64,000 nt of DNA from Vibrio syngnathi (GTDB lineage: Bacteria; Pseudomonadota; Gammaproteobacteria; Enterobacterales; Vibrionaceae), in contig NZ_CP017916.1 in NCBI RefSeq assembly GCF_002119525.1, positions 1,922,001 through 1,986,000 on the forward strand, in the 5' to 3' direction. Positions within the stretch are counted from its first letter, which is position 1. Every line of letters begins with the position of its first letter. Below the pieces are notes generated by a model that did not search any database, was not told where the DNA came from, and saw only the letters and a program-made list of their open reading frames with translations. Positions 9,196 through 17,461 of the stretch are shown piece after piece. The position numbers were made by a program, and so were the translations under genes.

Positions 9196-10505
9196 CTCTG
9201 TACCTCGTTCACAGCGACATCTAGAGTTTGCAAATTATCATTATGAGTCGCGACTCCAATCATCAAGATATTCCCGTCGGTATAGTAGTCATGATCTTCA
9301 TCGATCACTTCCACCTTTGCTAATGGGTACTTGTCTAGCTCAATATCAGGTAATGACATTCGTATCTGATGAGCGAGCCTATCTCGCTCTTCATCAACAT
9401 TAGGGTCAATGTTATGCAGTATGGTCACAATGCCGGAGTAAGGGGTGACTTTAAGGCCATCATCATAACTAATTGCCCCCAGCCACTGAGGCTGATTGGT
9501 TTTGGTGTCAACACCTGCACGCCACCAGCGAATATGACTGCGCTTCATCAAATTACCAGGTAACTGAAACGCCATATCTTGTGGCTTGTCTCGCCAATAC
9601 AAATCGGACACTGGTGGTGTTTTGTCTCTTAGCAATGCGAGATAACCTTCCCATTCAATCTCATTTCGAGAGAATGTTTGATTTTCTATCCAGCCTAATT
9701 GCTTCATTAAGTCTCTTGGGGTTGATCCAACATATATTACGTTGATCGCTTGTGCCGAGTAGAACGAAGATTTGCCGGGGAACGCTTTATAGGTCACCGA
9801 GTTCCAGTCTACTTTGTTTATTTGCGCCGTCGCTTGTTGATTCTGAAAATCATCCGCTTTCCAGAAAAAGTGTGCGTAGTTAGCAAATAATACCCACGCC
9901 AACAACAGCGCACTGGATTTAAGCACCAAGCGTCGCCACTTCATTCGATAACCAATAATGGTGAAAACCAATACCGCGAATACCCCGACGATCAAACTAT
10001 TATGCTCAGAGATAAATATCTTAAGGCTATTAAGCCACGGAAAGTTTTCAACGCCGTGCGCCAGTAACATGCCCCAAGCGATGAACTGTCCACCACCGAG
10101 AGCCAAGCCGATAAACGCCAACACACTGAAATTGCGCCACGGTACACGATGTGAGCCAGCTATAAATGGCACAACCCAAGCGATAGGCCCTAGTAAGCGA
10201 GCAAAAAGAATGATGTATGTACCTTTGCGAGCAATTAGGTAACGACAGCGCGCAATTAATCTTTTGGTTTTAGGGCGACACCGAATGAGCTTGCGTTGCG
10301 CTTTAGCACCGTATTTATAGCCAATGAAATAGCTGAGTTGGTCACCAAGCAAACCACCAAGCATCACCAGAACCAAAGCCATCCATGCACCTGAATACAG
10401 TTGAAAGCCCGCTGCGATAAAGAAGGGCTCTCCCGGTACAAATAGGTTTGGGCCAATGAGAGCATCACCCAATGCCCCCAGAAATAGCCCTAGTCCATCA
10501 AACAT
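9186..10505 (-). CDS. DedA-family membrane protein fused to an LssY-like C-terminal domain
   Basis: The N-terminal part (about 1-210) is DedA/SNARE-associated: FVPGEPFFIAAG, GGLLGDQLSYFIGYKYG and ILFARLLGPIAWVVPFIAGS are the expected motifs, with several membrane helices. The C-terminal part (about 225-439) is soluble and resembles the LssY C-terminal domain (VIYVGSTPRDLMKQLGW; HIRWWRAG). DedA proteins are lipid scramblases/flippases needed for envelope homeostasis; the LssY domain has no established function. The gene is second in a minus-strand operon, 14 bp after a glycosyltransferase gene, which suggests an envelope or lipid role. Confidence 0.82.
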   Translation of the reverse strand: MFDGLGLFLGALGDALIGPNLFVPGEPFFIAAGFQLYSGAWMALVLVMLGGLLGDQLSYFIGYKYGAKAQRKLIRCRPKTKRLIARCRYLIARKGTYIILFARLLGPIAWVVPFIAGSHRVPWRNFSVLAFIGLALGGGQFIAWGMLLAHGVENFPWLNSLKIFISEHNSLIVGVFAVLVFTIIGYRMKWRRLVLKSSALLLAWVLFANYAHFFWKADDFQNQQATAQINKVDWNSVTYKAFPGKSSFYSAQAINVIYVGSTPRDLMKQLGWIENQTFSRNEIEWEGYLALLRDKTPPVSDLYWRDKPQDMAFQLPGNLMKRSHIRWWRAGVDTKTNQPQWLGAISYDDGLKVTPYSGIVTILHNIDPNVDEERDRLAHQIRMSLPDIELDKYPLAKVEVIDEDHDYYTDGNILMIGVATHNDNLQTLDVAVNEVQSEI

Positions 10506-10519
10506 AACAACCTCAATGC

Positions 10520-11248
10520 TTACTGTTCTTTATAATGACCAAACTTGTAGTTCATCTCGTTGTTACGCATTTCGCCTTTAAAGAAGCGTCTCACATTGGC
10601 CTTAAGGTAAGTTGAACCGGTCTTCACAACGCCATCTTGATCTAAGCGGCGCGGGTCAAAACCAAAAGTCATATTTAGGAATCTAAATCGCCATGTTTTA
10701 CTCGCACGTTTTACGTAGTCACAGTCTTCACACAGGACGATCTCTTCATCGAAACCGCCGATTTCATCATGCGCTCGTTTAGTCGAGAAAATACAGGCGC
10801 CAATCGCTGTCGGGAAGAAGAACTGCGTAGTAAACAAACCAGCATTGAAGAGCCCATAACCAAACTTGTGTACAAGCGGCAAGCCTTTCGAACTCATATA
10901 CACACCCGCGACTTCAAGCTTGTTCTCCTCTAGTTCATAAAGCGCTTTCGCAAGGAAGTTTCGAGGTAAGCTCACATCGGCATCCAAGAAAAGGATTCGG
11001 TTGTATTGCGCCAATGATGCACCGGTGTTTCTGCCAAGGCTCACACCACGATTTTCCATATGATGAACCGTTAACTTTGGCAACGCGCTTTCATAAGCTT
11101 GTGCCACCCCTCTTGTGTTGTCTTCACTGTTCGAGTCGACAACAATCACCTCAAACTCTTGGTGGGTTTGCACACTCAACTCTTCCATTAAGCGACTGAT
11201 GCGTTTCTCTTCGTTTAGCGTAATTACGACAATGCTTACCGGTTCCAT
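10520..11248 (-). CDS. Family 2 glycosyltransferase
   Basis: The 242-residue GT-A fold enzyme starts MEPVSIVVITLNEEKRI. VVDSNSEDNT lies near residue 35, and the metal-binding FLDADVSLP (DxD) lies near 92. GGFDEEIVLCEDCDYVKRA carries the expected ED acceptor-site motif. There are no obvious membrane helices at the C terminus. It is first in a two-gene operon with the DedA-LssY gene, so it may modify a lipid-linked or envelope glycan; this is inferred from context. The sugar and acceptor cannot be told. Confidence 0.85.
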   Translation of the reverse strand: MEPVSIVVITLNEEKRISRLMEELSVQTHQEFEVIVVDSNSEDNTRGVAQAYESALPKLTVHHMENRGVSLGRNTGASLAQYNRILFLDADVSLPRNFLAKALYELEENKLEVAGVYMSSKGLPLVHKFGYGLFNAGLFTTQFFFPTAIGACIFSTKRAHDEIGGFDEEIVLCEDCDYVKRASKTWRFRFLNMTFGFDPRRLDQDGVVKTGSTYLKANVRRFFKGEMRNNEMNYKFGHYKEQ

Positions 11249-11340
11249 ATTTTTACCTATTCATTCTGCTGTTTAATTAACACTAAGATTAACCAACCAA
11301 GCCTTAACCAAGTCTTAGGTAATCATTCATTTTCCATTCA

Positions 11341-11617
11341 TTAACTTGATGATTTAGCAGCGCTATAAATAGATATTATTGGCAATGTAAAAGGCGATAA
11401 AATGGGGGGAATAAGAGTTAGTGAACGTTTTATCTCCAAACGAATCATATATCGAAGGAAATTCACTTTGAGATGGGCTTCTGACTTGCTCAGATTTGAA
11501 TGTGATGTTAGTATCCGCGCTCGCTTAAGCATGAACTCGTTTATGCCTAAGCTTTACCACATACTCAAGGTCGCATTGAGGTGTGAAGTTAATTTTTACT
11601 AATTTGAGAGTAAAACT
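11341..11617 (+). promoter_or_regulatory. Structured 5' leader of rplY (candidate L25 autoregulatory leader)
   Basis: No convincing gene lies between 11249 and 11617. Two hairpins precede the rplY start: GCTTAAGCAT (11523-11532) pairs with ATGCCTAAGC (11543-11552) with one mismatch, and CTCAA pairs with TTGAG around 11564-11580. In E. coli and related bacteria L25 represses its own mRNA through a conserved structured leader, so this region is a reasonable candidate. AT-rich sequence at 11346-11375 could hold the promoter. Confidence 0.5.
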
Positions 11618-11896
11618 ATGAAATTTGAAGCAGTAGTACGTACTGAACTAGGTAAAGGTGCGAGCCGCCGCCTACGTCACGCTGGTAAATTCCCAGCTGT
11701 AATCTACGGTGGCGAAGCAGCAGCTGTAGCTATCGAACTTGTTCACGCTGACGTGATCAACCAAATGGATAAGCCTGAATTCTACGAAACAATCACTCTA
11801 GTGATTGACGGCGCAGAAGTTAAGGTTAAGCCGCAAGACGTTCAACGTCACGCGTTCAAGCCTAAAGTTGAGCACATGGACTTCATCCGTATCTAA
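11618..11896 (+). CDS. rplY: 50S ribosomal protein L25
   Basis: The 92-residue protein begins [20 protein letters not shown] and ends [10 protein letters not shown], matching the short gammaproteobacterial form of L25, which binds 5S r[11 protein letters not shown] and [17 protein letters not shown] are the usual conserved segments. The coding sequence uses strongly biased codons, as expected for a ribosomal protein gene. GAGAG lies upstream of the ATG. It is monocistronic, with its own leader and terminator. Confidence 0.97.
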   Translation: MKFEAVVRTELGKGASRRLRHAGKFPAVIYGGEAAAVAIELVHADVINQMDKPEFYETITLVIDGAEVKVKPQDVQRHAFKPKVEHMDFIRI

Positions 11897-11982
11897 TTCC
11901 CTACCAAGGAATAAGATTGGATTAATCCAGCCTTCTGCATAGAAAAGACAATCGATCTTACCAGTCGAGAATCTAGAAATTC

Positions 11983-12019
11983 GAAACCCCGATGCTACCA
12001 ACATCGGGGTTTCACCGTT
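11983..12019 (+). terminator. Rho-independent terminator after rplY
   Basis: A perfect 12-bp stem GAAACCCCGATG/CATCGGGGTTTC with a 7-base loop is followed by ACCGTTTTTG. Confidence 0.85.
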
Positions 12020-12345
12020 TTTGAGCCCTCAAAAACGCCTCAAATCTCGCGCAATACACTGAAAATAATCAACTTTCCTCTTCCCCACTTTATCCCAGTC
12101 TTGCTTAGGTGGATTAAGGGTGGACTTATACAGTAGTTTTTCTAACACAAAGACTAGACCGCTTTTTCGCTAGGCTCCGCACACTCACTTTTCAAAACAT
12201 AACACTCAGCCTCCCTGGCCAAAAATCATGGATTCGATTCCGAATTAGCGAATAAAGAGGAGTAATATTAGGATGGTTGTAGCAGTTTACCTTGGAAGGT
12301 TATCGTGCATTTACAGGGTCAAGCGGCCTGAATACCCAACTTTCC
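12020..12345. other. Intergenic region at the left edge of the integron, no gene seen
   Basis: No reading frame with a start and Shine-Dalgarno site stands out, and no attC-like pattern is visible. This is the transition from the rplY transcription unit to accessory DNA. Confidence 0.5.
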
Positions 12346-12672
12346 TTAGGCTCTTCTTTCTAGAGCGTTCGTAATGTCTTTTTTGAGTTCCTCTGAAAGG
12401 CGTTCGAATTGTTTTGGTACAACCAAACCTTCCTCGCACATTTGCATGAGTTGGATAAATGCTCGGCTTCGAGAATGGCCATCAAAAATAAGCTTCATTT
12501 GCTTTTGAGATTCTTTGGAGTACTCGCACATAAAGTGAAACCTTTCCCCTACAGATTCTGATTCATCAGTAATCGCTTTGATGGCTTCATCTAGCTGACG
12601 AGTACAAAACAGTTGCGCAGCTTCACTCTTTATCTCGCAAAAGATTTTCCAATCAGACTCTTTGACATTCAT
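12346..12672 (-). CDS. Small protein of unknown function (accessory region)
   Basis: A 108-residue acidic, helical, soluble protein starting MNVKESDWKIFCEIKSEA. The ATG at 12672 is preceded by GGAGG at good spacing; a GTG four codons earlier would overlap the Shine-Dalgarno site. It contains several Cys and Met residues, no signal peptide and no membrane helix. I do not recognise the family. It resembles the many orphan proteins carried by Vibrio integron cassettes and has the same orientation as the array, but no attC site can be seen beside it. Confidence 0.6.
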   Translation of the reverse strand: MNVKESDWKIFCEIKSEAAQLFCTRQLDEAIKAITDESESVGERFHFMCEYSKESQKQMKLIFDGHSRSRAFIQLMQMCEEGLVVPKQFERLSEELKKDITNALERRA

Positions 12673-12773
12673 ACAGACCTCCACAAAGTGTTACTTCTTA
12701 GGGTAGAACATTACGGCGTTTAAAAGATGTGAACGACACGATTTGATCTGCTCCAGTCAGACTGGACACTTAG

Positions 12774-13054
12774 CTAAGCGACATGATGCTTATACTTCTT
12801 CTCACGCCAACACCATATTGCATAACTTAACGGGTTAGCACCTATCGAACCCCAAAAACCACTCATCAATACATCGGTAGTTTGCGCCCAGCCCCAAACA
12901 CTTTCTGACATAAAAACGGTTCAATACTTCGACCGACCATCACTCCTAAGAGTGCGGGAAATGATGTACGGATAGTAAATCTAAGACTTCCTTTTTTCCT
13001 CTCTAGCTTCCATTTTGAAAACTCGATATCAGGATCTTTCACTATCGCCTCCAT
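12774..13054 (-). pseudogene. Probable frameshifted small membrane-protein gene
   Basis: ATG at 13054 with GGAGG-like context opens a frame reading MEAIVKDPDIEFSKWKLERK and then a hydrophobic helix, closing after 62 codons. A second minus-strand frame (12774-12911) reads MSESVWGWAQTTDVLMSG and ends REKKYKHHVA. It overlaps the first and continues with membrane-protein-like sequence. The simplest reading is one gene of roughly 95 codons with a frameshift near 12910. Two overlapping small genes are an alternative. Function is unknown. Confidence 0.45.
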
Positions 13055-13261
13055 AAGATAATTTGCCTGAAGCGCATAATGCCTAATTGAGTCGCTGACA
13101 ACACTACCTATACACTCAAACCTACGACCGAAATCACTGAAACTAATCCAAGTAGAAAATTACAAGCGTAACAGTCTGCTTAAATGCTTGCCATGGCGCA
13201 ATTTGCAACACCTGTGGCGATTTACTACAATATAAATACAAACTAAATTAGGAGACATATT

Positions 13262-13483
13262 ATGGCTACTGCAAGTGTACGTATTGACCAAGATCTTTTT
13301 GATAAGGCAGCGATAATGGCTAAAGCACTAAACCGCACTACACCAAAACAAATTGAGCACTGGGCTAAAATCGGGAAAATGATGGAAGACAACCCTGATC
13401 TACCTTATGAGTTCGTAAAGCAAGCAGTCATAGCAAAAGCTGAGAAGGAAGCAGGTAAATTAGAGGCTTACTCTTTTGACTAA
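13262..13483 (+). CDS. ParD-like antitoxin
   Basis: A 73-residue protein starting MATASVRIDQDLFDKAAIMAK, with a ribbon-helix-helix N terminus (residues 1-45) and an acidic/basic C-terminal tail (FVKQAVIAKAEKEAGKLEA). AGGAG lies upstream of the ATG. It resembles the ParD-like antitoxin family common in Vibrio integrons. It should bind and neutralise the following RelE/ParE-type toxin and autorepress the promoter. The module is on the + strand, opposite to the cassette array. Confidence 0.8.
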   Translation: MATASVRIDQDLFDKAAIMAKALNRTTPKQIEHWAKIGKMMEDNPDLPYEFVKQAVIAKAEKEAGKLEAYSFD

Positions 13484-13766
13484 GATTACCAACATTCTTC
13501 AGACACCTACTTTTAAGAAGGCGGTCAAGAAATTACACAAGAACCAAAAAACGGATCTAGATAATGCTATTCGAGCCCTTATGGAAGATCCGCATCTTGG
13601 TGAGCAGAAGAAAGGTGACCTGTTTTTCTTGAGAGTGCATAAATTTAAGATGGTTAAGCAATTAACATTGCTCGGTTATAGCTATGAAGATGGTACTGTA
13701 ACTCTCGAACTAATAGCTCTCGGCTCGCACGAAAATTTTTATCGAGATATGAAGAAAATATATTGA
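13476..13766 (+). CDS. RelE/ParE-family toxin
   Basis: The 96-residue basic protein reads MTKITNILQTPTFKKAVKKL... and has the beta-rich fold of RelE/ParE toxins (FFLRVHKFKMVKQLTLLGYSYED, ...LIALGSHENFY). Translation probably starts at a TTG (13476) overlapping the antitoxin stop by 8 bp, a coupling typical of toxin-antitoxin pairs. Target (mRNA or gyrase) cannot be decided from sequence. It is followed within 50 bp by the deleted IS91-like element A'. Confidence 0.82.
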   Translation: MTKITNILQTPTFKKAVKKLHKNQKTDLDNAIRALMEDPHLGEQKKGDLFFLRVHKFKMVKQLTLLGYSYEDGTVTLELIALGSHENFYRDMKKIY

Positions 13767-13813
13767 TTCAATGTGATCGAAAATATCCTTGCCCGTCTGA
13801 GCCATACTCGTTT

Positions 13814-14216
13814 GTTGAACGAAGCCGCTACGCGGCAGAGTAAAACAGCTACCATCCATACTCTTGTAACGCTATAACTCTCCTTATGAACAACACCTTA
13901 CTAACCTTAAACTGCAAGGTAAACCACCTGCAACTATTGATGCCTATTCTCGTGTGGTTCGTCGAAAGGCATTTGATAATAAGGAGAATGGCATCAACCA
14001 AAATAGAGGAGGTGTAACGACGAAAGAAACGAAAAATAGCTAACTGGTTAATAAGATTGCTATCGCAACCTTATCTTGGCCTCGCTCGCCTTGAGGAAAA
14101 ACCTAAAAGCGATGTGCCCTTCAAACTAAATTACACAATTTACTTAATAATGTGGCTTCGGGCTTGTTCAACACTTGGGATTTAGTGTTGGCTGCGCAAC
14201 ACCTTAATCCTTATTC
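13814..14216 (+). mobile_element. A': 403-bp internally deleted derivative of the IS91-like element A
   Basis: The left part (13814-13964) matches the start of element A (15526 onward) with an extra gap that removes the recombinase start codon. The right 253 bp (13964-14216) match the end of A (17463-17715). Most of the recombinase gene and all of the transposase gene are gone; the junction is CGTCG/AAAGGC at about 13964. Both ends are kept: GTTGAACGAAGCC at the left and CCTTAATCCTTATTC at the right. The element lies in the R'' core of the VOC cassette's attC and abuts GTTATATGC. Confidence 0.8.
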
Positions 14217-14228
14217 GTTATATGCGTT

Positions 14229-14603
14229 CTAAAATTGATTAAAAACAGCTTCTATTTTGTTACCATCTAAATCCAGAACATAAGCTGCATAATAACCTTC
14301 ACCATATTCAGGTCTTAGATTAGGCTTACCTGAACAAGTAGCTCCATTTTCAATTGCTACCTTATAGAAATTATCGACGGCTTCAGTATTTGGGGCATTA
14401 AAGGCGACATGAGAGCCATTACCATTAGTCGGACTATTTTCACAAGGACAACCAATCCAAAATTCAAAACTATTACCATAAGCTGCTGCAATTCCATCAA
14501 TATAATGGGAGCGTTTTATTGAGAGAGTCTCAAATACCGCATCATAAAATGCTACTGCCGCTACTACGTCTTTTGTACCAATAGAAATATGATTAATGAT
14601 CAC
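14229..14603 (-). CDS. VOC-family protein carried on an integron cassette
   Basis: A 124-residue VOC-fold protein reading (V/M)IINHISIGTKDVVAAVAF from a GTG at 14603, with AAGGAG upstream; family members start at this point. The second half, YYAAYVLDLDGNKIEAVF, holds the conserved D-x-D-G-N-x-I-E motif whose Glu often binds metal. The gene runs in the direction of the array. Its cassette begins G|TTGATATGC (14636-14645 on the + strand) and its attC R'' is GCATATAAC (14217-14225), where A' has inserted. Activity is unknown; VOC cassette proteins are often annotated as glyoxalase or fosfomycin-resistance relatives without proof. Confidence 0.82.
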   Translation of the reverse strand: MIINHISIGTKDVVAAVAFYDAVFETLSIKRSHYIDGIAAAYGNSFEFWIGCPCENSPTNGNGSHVAFNAPNTEAVDNFYKVAIENGATCSGKPNLRPEYGEGYYAAYVLDLDGNKIEAVFNQF

Positions 14604-14641
14604 GTCAATCTCCTTATTAATTTTAATCCTTTCAAGCATAT

Positions 14642-14767
14642 CAACGCCTTGCTAAGGTGTGAGCAAAGCAATACGTTAGCCTCCGCATAATACCTTAAAC
14701 ACATAAACCAACGCATAGTAAAAATGCCACGCGTTGCGAATCACTCTTAAGCAACTTGTTATACCGC
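14642..14767 (-). other. attC site (VCR-like) of the relBE cassette
   Basis: On the minus strand the sequence begins GCGGTATAACAAGTTGCTTA, includes CAACGCGTGGCATTTTTACT and ATGCGTTGG, and ends CCTTAGCAAGGCGTTG. This is the organisation of Vibrio cholerae VCR-type attC sites. The complementary core of the same cassette, GTTATACCGC on the minus strand, occurs at 15350-15359. Confidence 0.88.
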
Positions 14768-14818
14768 TTGGTTGAGGCTAAAATGACCAAAACAAAGACC
14801 ACTTAAGAGACCTATTAC

Positions 14819-15067
14819 ATGACCACTAGAATTTTAGCCGATGTTGCTGCAAGCATTACTGAATTAAAAGCTAACCCTATGAAAGTTGCAACTAGTGCTT
14901 ACGGTGAACCTGTTGCTGTACTGAACCGAAATGAGCCAGCATTTTATTGCGTACCAGCCGAAGCGTACGAAATGATGATGGACAGACTCGAAGATCTTGA
15001 ACTACTAACTATTGCGAAAGAGCGTGAATCTGAAGAGAGCATTTCGGTAAATATTGATGACCTATAA
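14819..15067 (+). CDS. relB: RelB/Phd-YefM-type antitoxin
   Basis: The 82-residue protein reads MTTRILADVAASITELKANP and ...VNIDDL, near-identical in recall to the RelB antitoxins of Vibrio cholerae superintegron relBE loci, which belong to the Phd/YefM fold. It should neutralise the following toxin and repress the operon. The gene is on the + strand while its cassette's attC is on the minus strand, so the module is inverted inside the array and must use its own promoter, probably in 14768-14818. Confidence 0.9.
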   Translation: MTTRILADVAASITELKANPMKVATSAYGEPVAVLNRNEPAFYCVPAEAYEMMMDRLEDLELLTIAKERESEESISVNIDDL

Positions 15068-15347
15068 ACTCGACTTTAAAAAGAGCGCACTCAAAGAGTG
15101 GAAAAAGCTTGGCTCAACGCTTCAACAACAATTTAAGAAAAAGCTAATCGAGCGCTTAGATAACCCGCATGTTCCGGCTTCAAAACTCTCTGGAGCTGAC
15201 AACATGTATAAGATTAAGCTTCGCCAATCGGGCTACCGTCTCGTCTACAACGTTGAAGACGATGTCATCATTGTAACCGTCTTAGCTGTCGGAAAACGCG
15301 AACGTAGCGATGCTTACCGTAAAGCTATGAAAAGGTTAGATGATTGA
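15057..15347 (+). CDS. relE: RelE-family toxin (mRNA interferase)
   Basis: A 96-residue basic toxin starting MTYKLDFKKSALKEWKKLG from an ATG that overlaps the antitoxin stop by 11 bp. The RelE signature is clear: KLSGADNMYKIKLRQSGYRLVY followed by VTVLAVGKRERSDAY, with the basic/aromatic residues used for ribosome-dependent mRNA cleavage. A TTG one codon earlier is possible but less likely. Such modules stabilise integron arrays against loss. Confidence 0.92.
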   Translation: MTYKLDFKKSALKEWKKLGSTLQQQFKKKLIERLDNPHVPASKLSGADNMYKIKLRQSGYRLVYNVEDDVIIVTVLAVGKRERSDAYRKAMKRLDD

Positions 15348-15359
15348 TTGCGGTATAAC

Positions 15360-15409
15360 GAATGACATGGATTCCCCCTACCGAGGATCTGCCACACTTA
15401 TGTGGTACT
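15360..15409. other. About 50-bp extra segment between the relBE cassette start and the next attC
   Basis: On the minus strand the attC ends at GTTAAG, but the relBE cassette core GTTATACCGC begins only 50 bp later. The intervening DNA includes a small hairpin CCACA/TGTGG and ends CATTC just before GTTA, which resembles the ...TTATTC|GTTA boundary of elements A and A'. It may be the remnant of another insertion. Confidence 0.35.
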
Positions 15410-15528
15410 TAACGCCTTGCTAAGGTGTGAGCAAAGCAATACGTTAGCCTCCGCATAATACCTTAAACACATAAACCAACGCATAGTAAAAATGCCACGC
15501 GTTGCGAATCCCTCTTAAACAGATTGTT
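15410..15528 (-). other. attC site (VCR-like) of the nuclease cassette, split by element A
   Basis: On the minus strand it reads AACAATCTGTTTAAGAGGG, CAACGCGTGGCATTTTTACT, ATGCGTTGG and ends CCTTAGCAAGGCGTTA. It is nearly identical to the attC at 14642-14767. Its R'' partner GAGGCTTAAC sits at 17716-17725, on the far side of element A, so A interrupts this attC exactly at its first core site. Confidence 0.85.
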
Positions 15529-15618
15529 GAACGAAGCCGCTGCGCGGCAGATTAAAACGAGTGCAAGCCATACTCTTGTAACACCATCACCCTGATGGTC
15601 GTTCACAGGAGTAACCCC

Positions 15619-16506
15619 ATGAAACCCGATGACTTAAAACGCTACAACACCCTTTATGAACAACACCTTACCAACCTAAAGCTGCAAGGTAAACGACCTG
15701 CGACGATCGATGCCTATTCTCGTGCGGTTCGTCGGATCACCGCTCATTTCGATCGCGTTCCTGACACATTAACCACTGCCGACCTCAAACAGTTCTTCGC
15801 GTCTCTTATTCAAACCCATTCGTGGAGCACCATTAAACTCGATCGTAATGGCTTGCAGTTTTTCTATCGCTACACGCTCGATAAACAGTGGGAGTGGCTC
15901 AATATCGTCAAGCCGCCACAAGTAAAACGACTGCCCGACATACTGACACCACAGCAAGTCAGCTCTCTGATTACTCACACTCGACAAGCACGTTATCAGG
16001 TGTTTTTTCTTACTCTGTACAGCATGGGGTTACGACTCAGTGAGGGATTAAATCTTACGGTTCATGATATCGACAGCCAAACAATGCGCGTTCACATACG
16101 GGAAGGAAAAGGCGGAAAAGACCGAATGGTGCCGCTTCCGCAGCGAACGCTTAAGGCACTCCGCACGCACTGGCTTACCCATAAGCATCCTTGCTACTTA
16201 TTTCCTGGACTTGGTACATGTCACGACACCCCCATGGATCGTGGCGGAATTCAAAAGACGATGAAACTTGTACTTAAAGAGTGTGGTATCAAAAAGCATG
16301 CGAGTCCTCATTCACTCAGACATTGCTTCGCAACGCACTTACTTGAGCAAGGAGTCGACCTGCGTTCACTGCAATCACTGCTCGGTCATGCAAGCCTCAA
16401 CACCACGGCACGATACACCCGAATGACTCAGATAAAGCAGCGTGATGCGGCAATGGCCATCAACCAATTAACGGATGATCTAGACTTAACATGGAGCATA
16501 AAATGA
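15619..16506 (+). CDS. Tyrosine recombinase of element A
   Basis: The 295-residue phage-integrase-family protein starts MKPDDLKRYNTLYEQHL with AGGAG upstream; an in-frame start eight codons earlier lacks this. A SAM-like N-terminal domain (about 10-95) is followed by a catalytic domain with Arg in GLRLSE, Lys in GKGGKDR, HSLRH, LGHAS and Tyr in TTARYTR, so all catalytic residues are present. The gene overlaps the transposase start by 4 bp. In a subset of IS91-like elements such a recombinase is paired with the HUH transposase; its role in their movement is not settled. Confidence 0.9.
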   Translation: MKPDDLKRYNTLYEQHLTNLKLQGKRPATIDAYSRAVRRITAHFDRVPDTLTTADLKQFFASLIQTHSWSTIKLDRNGLQFFYRYTLDKQWEWLNIVKPPQVKRLPDILTPQQVSSLITHTRQARYQVFFLTLYSMGLRLSEGLNLTVHDIDSQTMRVHIREGKGGKDRMVPLPQRTLKALRTHWLTHKHPCYLFPGLGTCHDTPMDRGGIQKTMKLVLKECGIKKHASPHSLRHCFATHLLEQGVDLRSLQSLLGHASLNTTARYTRMTQIKQRDAAMAINQLTDDLDLTWSIK

Positions 16507-17461
16507 GTACTTTCATTGAACTGCTTCGCCAGCATCATCGTGCGCTTAAGCATCACTATCATGCGCAGATAAATGGCGATATGCATCGAGCTATTGGGGC
16601 GATGCTCCGTTGCAAAACAGAGCAACAAGGACGCTCACAATGGTTCTGCAGTCACTGCCATCACGATGACCGATTGCCTCTTTCTTGTGGTCATCGCCAT
16701 TGCCGTATCAACTAAGAGTCTTAGCAAGACATCAACCTAGAGCGACATATAACGGTATGTTTAAGGTGGCATCGGGGGTTTTAAAGGACTTTGCGAAAAG
16801 ACAGATGCAAGGTGAACTTGGGTTTACCGCCGTGCTGCATACCCACAGCCGACAACGAAACTTGCATCCACACCTGCATATTATTGTGACGGCAGGCCAA
16901 TACGACCCATCAAGACAAACGTGGCACAAAGGCAACAAGCATTACCTTTTTAACGCGTTTGCTTTGGCCAAAGTCTGGCGAGCAAGAATGCTAGAGGCGA
17001 TTAATCAACATCCTACGTTGTGGCTGCCGAGTGGCATTCCCAAACAATGGGTGGTCGATTGTAGGCAGGTTGGTTACGGTCAGTCAGCACTGAGCTATTT
17101 GTCGCGCTACCTCTATCGCGGCGTGTTGCCTGATGAAGACATCATCCATATCACCGATGATACCGTCACCTTCCGCTATAAAGAGAGCCAAACCAAAGCA
17201 TGGCGAACGCGCACCTTGCCCATCCTTAAGTTCTTATTGCTCATTTTGCAGCACGTGCTCCCCAAAGGGTTACAACGAGTTCGGGATTACGGATTTTTAC
17301 GTGGTCAGGCACACGCCTTAAGAGCCCGCATTCAACTGCTGTTATTGAACTTGGTCTATAGGATGCCGCCACTCACCGCCCCGATAAGGAGCAAAGCGAT
17401 AAGAATATGCCCTTGCTGTGAGCATGAGATGGCGTGTGTTGGAGTAAGCCGACCCATGTAG
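16503..17461 (+). pseudogene. IS91-family HUH transposase of element A, with internal deletion and frame break
   Basis: The first frame (16503-16715) begins MSTFIELLRQHHRALKHHYH and enters the zinc finger (WFCSHCHHDDRLPLSCGHRHC), then stops. A second frame (to 17461) carries the rest: LPYQLRVLARHQPRATYN, the HUH motif HPHLHI, and YLSRYLYRG with the candidate catalytic tyrosines. Compared with the B-element transposases about 30-45 residues are missing between the zinc finger and LPYQL, and the two parts are in different frames. The break lies near 16700 in a repeated CATTGCCGT context, suggesting deletion between short repeats. The element is probably unable to move by itself. Confidence 0.85.

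Noticed and set aside
11402..11602. Open frame of 66 codons before rplY
   Set aside because: It spans the structured rplY leader, has no Shine-Dalgarno site and no recognisable features.
13150..13230. Possible attC remnant (TAACAGTCTGCTTAAATGC, GCCATGGCGC)
   Set aside because: Only a few short matches to the VCR pattern; complementary cores and the closing GCGTTA are absent.
16685..17461. Separate 258-residue transposase gene
   Set aside because: It lacks the zinc finger and a proper start; it is the 3' part of the broken element A transposase.
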